This document shows positions 57,112 through 64,000 of a DNA stretch of 64,000 bases, piece after piece. Location of the stretch: positions 58,056,547-58,120,546 of the forward strand of contig CM040741.1 in NCBI GenBank assembly GCA_022829145.1. The letters are read 5' to 3'. The notes beneath the pieces are model-generated. The model did not search any database. It had not been told where the DNA came from and saw nothing but the letters and a program-made list of their open reading frames with translations. The DNA is from Albula goreensis (Eukaryota; Chordata; Actinopteri; Albuliformes; Albulidae). Made by a program: the position numbers and the translations under genes. How positions within the stretch are numbered: the stretch's first letter is position 1; every line of letters begins with the position of its first letter.

Positions 57112-57151
57112 TTTGGCTTACTGTCCACCACCAGTTGGACAGTAAGCCAAA
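57112..57151. repeat. perfect 16-bp hairpin, 8-nt loop
   Basis: The arm at 57112-57127 (TTTGGCTTACTGTCCA) is the exact reverse complement of 57136-57151, with loop CCACCAGT. It lies inside golph3 intron 1. The arms are not AT-biased, so chance formation is unlikely. It is too short for a typical miRNA precursor unless pairing extends beyond the arms, and flanking bases do not pair. It may be the collapsed end pair of a transposon. Confidence 0.9.
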
Positions 57152-58297
57152 GAAGTTACTTACTGGACTCTTGTATAGTGTTGAAATAACCTTCTCCTTT
57201 CATGTCAAAAAGACTGCTTTGCATTGTCTCACCTGAGATCATGATGATTCTTCTGGCCAAATTCCCTATCTTATTGTATGTTGACTATTGCTAGGTCACA
57301 GGCAAATGGGGAATTGGAAAAAATAATATTTAAAATAAAAACAATACACTGTATTTTTAAATCTGCGTGCTGAAAAGCCAGAGTGAAATTTTGTAATGAT
57401 ATTGGTGAAGGTCAGGCAACAAAAGGTCCCATTTCTAGTTGAGCTGGAATGGATTGCCCCATGAGTAATCAAAGCCATCTCTCTCAGATGGTCTGAAATT
57501 TTGCCCAAGGCCTAAATCTTGAAATCATCAAGGGCTCCCACCAACTCACTCTCAAAAGACCACTTCAGAAAAAAAAATGGCTAGCAGCTGTTACCTTGTA
57601 TCTCTCAAAAGGAATCATCTCCTTGCTTGCCCACTCTCTGGTTTAATAAATAAGAAAACAAATAAGTGTGACATGTATCAAACAGTTTGTGTAGTCAATA
57701 ACAGCTGTTTTGAGTGGCTGTAGCTCAACACTGCCATCATATTGACAACATGTAATGCAATGACTTGTCTGGGCACCAGGCTGATTGACTACCCTATGCA
57801 GAGGACATGGGTCCTTTGCTCTGGAAACATCACTAGCATCATACTTTTAAAATGAGTCAGTGAAAATTTGCCTTTTGCTTCTACAGTATGCTATTTATAC
57901 TATATGGATATGCACCAAGAGGGGCCACAGGGTCCACAAGAGGAGCCACTCACTGCAGCTGGTTTTACCAAGGTTCATTATAACAATATAAAATGTACAT
58001 GGGCAAATGTAAAACTGATTATGTGCCATTCATGTCAGAAAGTAGAGCCCTGCTGTCAAAAAGGCCACACAATGCCTCACAACAGCAGATGCTTTCAACC
58101 ATCTGAAACAGGCTTGATGATATTATAACGAACCTCAAAGATTTGTAAAGCAAACGAGCTAGATTGAAAATGTAAGTATGCACATGAACAGCTACAACGC
58201 AGAGGACACACCATTGCACAAGAGGCCATTTCTAAATTGTAGCTTGTGTAATGACTTGAATGTTTGTTCATAACAGAAGAGGGGACATGAGAAAATA

Positions 58298-59456
58298 GCT
58301 AGCTAACGTTGGTACCAGTTATGTAATATTCATTATGTAATGAAAGTTTCTTTACTAGCTGCTATTATAGCTCACTATGCCTGTTTAGCTCACTTCTTCA
58401 GTTTTTAAGTGGCATGGTTTTATTTATAGGCTCTCAAACTCACTGATATCAGCTTCATTAACTACCTGATTTAACAAATTGGTTGTGCTATGTTAGCTAC
58501 ACAGCTAACGTTAGCTACCATAATTCTTGATTATACCTTCGAAAATAGGCTGGATAGCTAACGTTAACATTAGCTGGAAAAGCTGAGGAGAAGAGACGCA
58601 CATTAATTACTCAGTAATGTTAGCCTGGATAACGCTATCGACGGGAATTGGAAGTCAATATCTGGCATTAGCTACTAGCAGTACCTAGAGTAAAAGCTTG
58701 CGACACAATGTCCAAGGTATGGTACCCCGGTGCCTGGGCTAGAGCTAAATAATTAAGAAAAAAGAGCCAGCTATTCAGTTGACTAGACAACTAGCTAGCT
58801 AGTTAACCCATGAGCCGAAGCTTTCAGCCAAGCTAGGTATCTAACTACCTTATTAACCAACGGCAAGTTTACCATCTGGGCAAGGACTGTAGTTGAACAA
58901 ACAGGATGCATTAAGCCCAAAGCGGAAACTGTGGTAACGTTAGCTTGCGAAATATTTACATTGTTGAAAATGAATATTACGAGCTAACTTTCTGTATAGA
59001 TAACTATGTGTTTGCTGGCTACCCAAGCAGATGCAAATATAATGGTGCCAGCCTATGTAAAACAGCTGTTTTGCCGCCTTCACACAGAAACGTATTTAAA
59101 ATACCAGGTATTATCTGCTAACTAGCAAGCTACCGTTGGATAAGTAGCTAACTTGTTAGCTTGACATTTACTCATCAACATACAACATTTATAGTTGGCT
59201 AGCTAACGTTAGCGAACAAGGACATAGAATATAAATAGACAGCTACCATTTACTAGATAAATCTATTACACTATTATGTTACCCGCTAGCAAGCCATGTA
59301 AACAAACTTTGAAGCCAGACATGTAGCTAAAAGCTATGTCAGGGCTTGTTATAGATACTTAAAAAATCCGACTGACAGCTTAAAAACAGCTATCGTTAGC
59401 AACAAAAGCACATTAGTATTTTTTCCTAGGGAGCTAGCTTGCCAAGTAACGTTAAC
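58298..59456. repeat. cluster of AACGTTAGC words upstream in golph3 intron 1
   Basis: At least eight occurrences of the palindromic word family GCTAACGTTAGC or close variants fall in 1.16 kb. They are near 58298, 58503, 58555-58575, 58613, 58934, 59198, 59390 and 59446, with many GCTAGC or TAGCTA words between. I saw no comparable cluster elsewhere in the window. The cluster ends about 25 bases from golph3 exon 1. Confidence 0.7.
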
Positions 59457-59481
59457 TGAATAAAATATGGAAATATGAAAC

Positions 59482-59694
59482 CTCTCGGTCCTTCAGCCCC
59501 AGAAGCAACACTTCTTCCATGAGTGTGAGCCTAGTTTCTTTGGAATCTCCTTTGTCATCATCCTCTTGTTCATCCCCGCGACGTGAATCGTAGTCCTCAT
59601 CCCCAGATCCCCTCTCTTTGTCGGCGGCGGCACTGCGAGAGGCCTCGGTCCGCCTCTGCACCAGGCCTGAGCTCCTCTGGGTCAGGGAAGTCAT
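59482..59694 (-). CDS. golph3: golph3 exon 1: N terminus
   Basis: Residues 1-71. The ATG at 59692-59694 begins MTSLTQRSSGLVQRRTEASR, as in human GOLPH3. It is followed by a short variable acidic region (GDEDYDSRRGDEQEDDDKGD) and the conserved KETRLTLMEEVLLLGLKDRE. The N-terminal Arg residues and the acidic tract are family features. Length 71 against about 75 in human accounts for the total of 294 versus 298 residues. A frame that appears to start further upstream (59739) begins with TTG, not ATG, so the start here is the family one. Phase 0 joining to GYTSFW in exon 2 requires a donor GAG|GTTTCA, a weak match to consensus. Confidence 0.96.
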
Positions 59695-59948
59695 AATGTG
59701 CAGACAAGTCGTAACAACGACGAAACGAGAGAATCCCAAGCTTCCCTTGTCTCGGATGGACAGACGTTACTGTTTCCAACACATATAGACGTCGACAGAT
59801 GCTTTTCTGTTCAGAAATCGTGTTCCAATTCGCTTTAAGAGTACGAGGGGCAGCTTGTACCCCTTCCCTCTGCATCCACTCTTTTCTCAGCCAATATGGC
59901 GAAGAACGATGACGACAACAGTGGATGTGGCACCTCAGTCACTCTCAG
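59695..59948 (-). promoter_or_regulatory. golph3: golph3 5' UTR and promoter
   Basis: Moderately CpG-rich sequence immediately upstream of the golph3 ATG. An ATTGG/CCAAT word is present at 59890-59895, and GCCATATTGG on the minus strand resembles elements of TATA-less promoters. No TATA box is obvious at a suitable position. An ATG at 59873-59875 in poor context opens a 92-codon frame that overlaps the golph3 start out of frame; it matters only if transcription begins further upstream. Confidence 0.5.
59896..59948 (+). other. possible divergent first exon at golph3 promoter
   Basis: On the plus strand an ATG in favourable context (AATATGG, A at -3 and G at +4) begins MAKNDDDNSGCGTSVTL and reaches a CTCAG|GTAGAG donor after 53 bases. 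This is the layout of a coding first exon driven by a bidirectional promoter, but no homologue is recognised and no partner exon was found in 59.95-64.0 kb. The bases may instead be promoter or golph3 5' UTR sequence. Confidence 0.2.
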
Positions 59949-60036
59949 GTAGAGGAAAATGAACTAGGCTAGCCTTGTAAAATTAGTTGACTTGGCAAGA
60001 TTTAAGGGCGTAGATTCTGAAAAAAATACATCAGAG

Positions 60037-60053
60037 TTTTTTTTTTTTTTTTT
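60037..60053. repeat. poly(T) run, T17
   Basis: Homopolymer about 340 bp upstream of the golph3 start codon. Confidence 0.9.
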
Positions 60054-60786
60054 CCTGAGAGGGCCGTCTTAAAATGTTTGTTATCTGTGTTTGTTTATAA
60101 TAAATATTTAAAGAAATCTATTCATTCAGTATTCAAATAATTTCTGTGGATAGACGATCCTTACATTCGATTTTAAGTTAAATTTTAAATTGCTCTTACT
60201 GGACTTCAAATTGTTATTTTTTAAATTATTATTATTACAACCTTCTCTCTTTTCCCTTCTCCCAGACATGCTGGCATGTGTAGTCTCACAATCAAACCTA
60301 GCTGCCCTCTTAACCCCAACTCTTTCAAGTAAAATCTAAATAAGACGAGTACACTCTCATCCCTTCGATCTGAAATACTTTATTTACCCCGTTATTTCTT
60401 TCTGCTTCAAACAGATATATTAATACATCTTAAGGAGGAAAAACCACCCTTGTGACATCCAATTGGGGAGCATTTCTTTGCTCTCCTGCTCTTGCTACAT
60501 CAAAACAGTTCTATGCTTTTTTACATTGTAGATCACTAGAATTTCCACACTGATGCGGATTAGAATGCCAAGCACTGCTCTTACCTGGTTTGAATCAAAC
60601 ACCTCAGATCATTCGAACCAAGTAAGGTTTCCACCAGGGACAAGAACACTCTTTTCTGTTCTCTTATTTCAGCCCATGGGGTTTCTTTCCAGTCAACCTG
60701 GTTACATTAAACTTAACCCCTTATGACTCACATAACTATGTGTACAGATGCCACATCTAGCAGAAATACTTTCATCTTAAACTCAA

Positions 60787-60789
<3 letters not shown>

Positions 60790-60819
<30 letters not shown>
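60790..60819. repeat. poly(A) run, A30
   Basis: The longest homopolymer in the window. A retroposon tail is likely, but the body is not recognisable. Confidence 0.9.
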
Positions 60820-60821
<2 letters not shown>

Positions 60822-61086
60822 ACCTAACCAATGATTCAACTCCCAAACAGCTGCAGAATTAACACAATGCAAATCATGGGCACATGAACTGTCACAGGCA
60901 AAGTGTGTTTCAGATCCTTTGTAAAACATACTGAACATGATACAATATGATCTAACTTCTGTAGAATTTTTTTTCAGCTTGTAAATGCTGCAATATAAGG
61001 TAATAATGCAATCACAAATTGCCCTAGGTTCAGGTTAATGTCATAGGAGTTGTGCGCTAATACAAATATTACTATATGGTCATATT

Positions 61087-61102
61087 AAAAAAAAAAAAAA
61101 AA
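61087..61102. repeat. poly(A) run, A16
   Basis: Homopolymer about 100 bp upstream of the repeat tail at 61195. Confidence 0.9.
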
Positions 61103-61194
61103 GTTAAACTTGATGCAAATATTTGGTAGTACTGACTTCCCTGCACATCTGTCCCAAGTGAATTGCACAATGCTTCTTGTCACTATGACCTTGG

Positions 61195-61240
61195 TAGACT
61201 TTGTTGGATAAGAGCATTTTCCAAATACGTGATTAACAAT
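61195..61240 (-). repeat. SINE/L2-type tail fragment
   Basis: GTTGGATAAGAGCATTTTCC followed by AAATACGTGATTAA follows the teleost word TTGGATAAAAGCGTCTGCTAAATGA. It is the same tail as the pieces at 11049, 32419 and 50731, but in the opposite sense. Confidence 0.55.
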
Positions 61241-63051
61241 AAGCCATCACCACATTTTGGCCTACCTCATCAAATGTCAACAACTGCCACAAAACATCTT
61301 CCTGTGCCCTAAGATGCCCATGTGCACTACCAAGTGTCCACCTTCAGTCTACAGTCAAATTATTCCTGATAACCTGGGTGCTTTTCTCAAGACAACCATT
61401 GTCAAGATGATTTAAACCCTGGTGGAAGGGGGGCAAAAGTGACAATACCTTCTTGGAAATTAGATCAAAGCTAGGGAGAAGCATAGCCAGTGGGCCAAAA
61501 TCACACTAAGATCATTCCTCAGGAACATATGTGAAGATGCTACATATGGGGATTGTATTGAGGAATATTCAAACTATGTTGTGACTGAAGCCTGATGGAT
61601 TCAGATGTACTGTATAAACTTAAATGATTTGCTCTCAGTTTGAAACAAGGGATGAATTGTTTATTAAACACATTCACAAATTAATAGTTATTACAAAGTA
61701 AGCAGGAATTCAAACAAAGTTCAAATCATTTGCATCACCACTGTCACAAAATAAATTTAGTGTGCAAAGATATGTCCTGCTGCTTAGTTGAACTGATCAT
61801 ATTTACAGCACAAGTTTGATGCAAAGATCATATATAAATATATAGCAAGTTTTTATCCATGATTTGTTCCAGTGCTCTTATCAAGATTCATTTGAACCAA
61901 AATCATGTTTCCTGAAATTATGTATTAGGCAGCATTAAAACAAACTAAAAACAGTTGAAGCAGCACAAATTAAGTACTTAACTGTCAGATAGGGCAAGGT
62001 TGCTGAGCCAAAGGTATATTCTAGATATGAAAATGTGGAATAAAATTATGCTTAAGACATGAAAAGTATGAATATTTGTACCCTGAAAAATGTTGGAGAA
62101 TTAGTTTCATCCACCCTTGCCATTTTTTCCTTTGATCATTTTAGTTGCTAGAAGAATATTATGTATTATCAGCAAAAATGTAAAAATGTGCATGATCATT
62201 TTAAACCCCCTGGATAACTAATCTTGTGGCATCTATATCCCCATCTGCCCTTTTGCTTTAGTTAAATCCTATGTCTCCTATTGGTCATTCAAGGTTTGCA
62301 AAAAGGCCACTGTATTCAGGTTTCCCATGAGAAATTGATGGGGCAGAATAGCATATTTTCCCATTCAGGGGTGAATGTCAGTCTACCTTAGATATAGCTG
62401 AGAATTAGAATGTCAGGTGCATTTAATACTCAGAATAGATATTACAATAAATATTACAACATTTCAAATATCACTTGAAAGACCACCAGGCCAACAATAT
62501 AATGATAAAATATGTTCCTGTTCAGGGCCAGTGTAGTAACATGGCTCCTACTTGCATTTTACATTAATCACTCTGCAAGTATCTTTGGAACAAGAAAATG
62601 TACAATGAATAATGACATATAGCATACACAGTGCAGAGTACAGTGGAGTTTTTGTATGGTTTAAGTACAAACCTCCTTTCACAATATTACAAAATATTCA
62701 ACAGTACATATCATAATGTTCTTGAAAATCTGATTCAAACTGAAAATACTCCATCTTCATTTAGTCAAAATTTAAAAATGATTAATGTTTGCCAAAAATG
62801 TGGGGAATGATTTCAAAGGGAAGACAGTAGTGAGCACAAACATTTGACTTCCATTTTCTAAGGAAAACAAACAGAAAAGGCAATTAGTCAAAAATCAAAC
62901 AATAATTGTTATTCAAAAAATATGTGTTTGGTGTTAAAAATTAAAAATCAATTTAAATGCGTTGCATTGCCTGCATCCTAACAATCTGAGGGAATTTTAA
63001 GGTTGCTAAAAAAGTTTTTCAATAGAAGAAAAATGAATTCTTTGTTTACAA

Positions 63052-63266
63052 TTTATTTTTTTTACACAATTTTACAAAGCTTCAATTTTGCAAAGGTTTC
63101 AATATAGTATAGCACTTATTTAATAAAATAATCCTAGTGATACTGACAGGATTTGACATTTATTAGATGACTCAGCACCACTCCTAATAAATACACAGTA
63201 AACAGCTAATGTCACTATAACCATTGAATTAGACATTGCCACCCTCTCAAAGAAGTGACAACATGC
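63052..63266 (-). other. mtmr12: mtmr12 proximal 3' UTR with AATAAA
   Basis: The first minus-strand AATAAA after the stop lies at 63052-63057, about 210 nt downstream. If used, the 3' UTR is very short. Later signals are possible, so the end is tentative. Confidence 0.4.
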
Positions 63267-63842
63267 TTAGACCACATCCGCGAAGGCTTCTGTGACCTCA
63301 TCATCTGCATTGGCCAGGTTGCCTGTGATCATCAGCCTTTGCAGGAGGCAGGTGGGGATGGTGGGCCTGAGGCCCCAAGTGCGAGAGGAAGCAAAAGGAA
63401 AGGCGTTAGTGGGGCGGGCAGATGTCCTGGGGAGCGACACTGCCCTCTGGTGGGTCAAATCTGTATGGCAGGCCTGCAAGTCCAGCTGGGCACGCAGTTC
63501 TTGCACCTCCCCCAACAGGTCGGCCAGCTTGTTGAGGAGGGCAACAGGCCCGCCCCCAAAAATCTGCACCTCTGGGATCCAGCGCAGGTACCTCTGCATC
63601 CACAGGCGTATGGCCGGCCCGTCCAGGCAGGGCAGGATCAGGCCATGGTAGTCCATGGGCCGGCGTGACCAGGACTCGTAGAACTCACGCGTGGAGGCCT
63701 GGATGAACTCTGTCGACTGCATCCAGCGGCTGATCCTCTTTCCCCGCAGCATCTTCTTCAGGTTCTCGGTCTCCTCTTTGAAGAAGCCCTTCCTTGGTGA
63801 GGGTTTGTAGGTAGTATTAGGCAAGGACAGCTGTCTCTGGTG
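63267..63842 (-). CDS. mtmr12: mtmr12 last coding exon (partial gene)
   Basis: C-terminal ~190 residues of a myotubularin-related protein best matched to MTMR12 (3-PAP). Conserved pieces as I recall the human protein are KMLRGKRISRWMQ, REFYESW.R.P.DYHGLILP, GPAIRLWMQRYLRWIPEVQI, FGGGPVALLNKLADLL.EVQ and an acidic end (DDEVTEAFADVV), followed by TAA at 63267-63269. MTMR12 is a catalytically inactive family member that binds and stabilises active MTM1. This exon lies after the phosphatase-like core and includes a short heptad-like stretch (LLNKLADLLGEVQELRAQLDL) compatible with a coiled coil. The best acceptor is TTACCCACTTCACCAG, giving an exon start at 63842; a CAG six bases later (63836) is an equal alternative. 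An ATG at 63879-63881 lies upstream of both and is read-through, not a start. Synteny beside golph3 supports the name over MTMR10 or MTMR11. Confidence 0.88.
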   Translation of the reverse strand, partial: HQRQLSLPNTTYKPSPRKGFFKEETENLKKMLRGKRISRWMQSTEFIQASTREFYESWSRRPMDYHGLILPCLDGPAIRLWMQRYLRWIPEVQIFGGGPVALLNKLADLLGEVQELRAQLDLQACHTDLTHQRAVSLPRTSARPTNAFPFASSRTWGLRPTIPTCLLQRLMITGNLANADDEVTEAFADVV

Positions 63843-64000
63843 CTGGTGAAGTGGGTAAGGCAACAGTCCTTTCAGAGACATTTCTTATTTCAAGTATTCA
63901 TGTGACACCTGGATAAAACATTATCAAAGGTTTTTTGTGTGAAGGACCCCTAAAATGACTGACCTGTGGCTGAGGACCTCCAACCATAATAAATGAATGA
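63843..64000. other. mtmr12: mtmr12 intron (partial)
   Basis: Sequence upstream of the last mtmr12 exon. The pyrimidine tract TTGCCTTACCCACTTCACCAG marks the 3' splice site. No further exon is visible before the window ends. Confidence 0.75.

Larger units (their letters stand above)
52990..58297. other. golph3: golph3 intron 1, main part
   Basis: Intronic sequence with no exon I can support. It contains a three-unit TTTTGAACTCR repeat (54858-54890), a T23 run (55706-55728), a SINE (56341-56650) and a perfect 16-bp hairpin (57112-57151). The minus-strand frame at 55341-55640 and the plus-strand frame at 57868-58128 carry no recognised domain. Confidence 0.8.
59949..63050. other. golph3-mtmr12 spacer or mtmr12 3' UTR, no gene seen
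   Basis: AT-rich sequence with homopolymers at 60037-60053 (T17), 60790-60819 (A30) and 61087-61102 (A16), plus a SINE/L2-type tail at 61195-61240. Candidate minus-strand AATAAA words are near 61658 and 60379, which could end longer mtmr12 transcripts. No coding exon is supported. Confidence 0.65.

Noticed and set aside
59692..59739. N-terminal extension of golph3 (MGFSRFVV...)
   Set aside because: The first codon is TTG at 59739. The family start MTSLTQ at 59694 fits the human protein.
63255..63668. Plus-strand frame across the mtmr12 exon
   Set aside because: It is antisense to the recognised MTMR12 C terminus. The content is compositional.
63843..63881. ATG at 63881 as an internal start for an MTMR12-like short protein
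   Set aside because: It lies upstream of a good 3' splice site, so these bases are intron. The matched homology begins only after the splice site.

Overview
This is a vertebrate nuclear genome window, most likely from a ray-finned fish. It is AT-rich, has large introns with canonical GT/AG splice sites, carries many microsatellites and homopolymer runs, and contains decayed SINE or non-autonomous transposon fragments with teleost-like signatures. No bacterial, phage or plasmid features, no CRISPR array and no intact transposon gene were seen. Only about 3% of the window is recognisable protein-coding sequence, all of it on the minus strand.

Three genes are supported, in the order pdzd2 (5' part) - golph3 (complete) - mtmr12 (3' end). 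(1) pdzd2: the first coding exon (24947-25419) and the next coding exon (2627-3134) join in frame across a ~21.8 kb intron. They encode the N-terminal 327 residues, including the first PDZ domain. The rest of this large multi-PDZ protein lies beyond the left edge. (2) golph3: four exons (59482-59694, 52858-52989, 51039-51153, 50231-50655) splice exactly into a 294-residue Golgi phosphoprotein 3, with the PI4P-binding Trp and Arg residues in place. (3) mtmr12: the last coding exon (63267 to about 63842) gives the C terminus of this catalytically dead myotubularin. The other exons lie beyond the right edge.

The gene set matches human 5p13 (PDZD2-GOLPH3-MTMR12), but all three genes here are transcribed in the same direction. 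As I recall the human locus, PDZD2 and GOLPH3 are convergent, so one gene block is inverted between the lineages.

The non-coding remainder comprises pdzd2 introns (1-2626, 3135-24946), the pdzd2 5' flank or 5' UTR introns (25.9-48.6 kb), golph3 introns, and the golph3-mtmr12 spacer (59.95-63.2 kb). It holds CpG-dense patches that look like promoters (17.4-18.2, 23.7-25.9, 41.6-42.05 and 59.5-59.95 kb). It also holds two copies of a tRNA-derived SINE, an hAT-like MITE remnant, several SINE/L2-type tail fragments, a decamer minisatellite abutting a pdzd2 splice donor, two perfect hairpins, and a cluster of AACGTTAGC palindromic words in golph3 intron 1.

I found no convincing new multi-gene system. 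The best leads are the pdzd2 orientation, the intronic CpG promoter candidate with a good splice donor, a possible divergent first exon at the golph3 promoter, and the golph3 exon 1 donor that departs from consensus.
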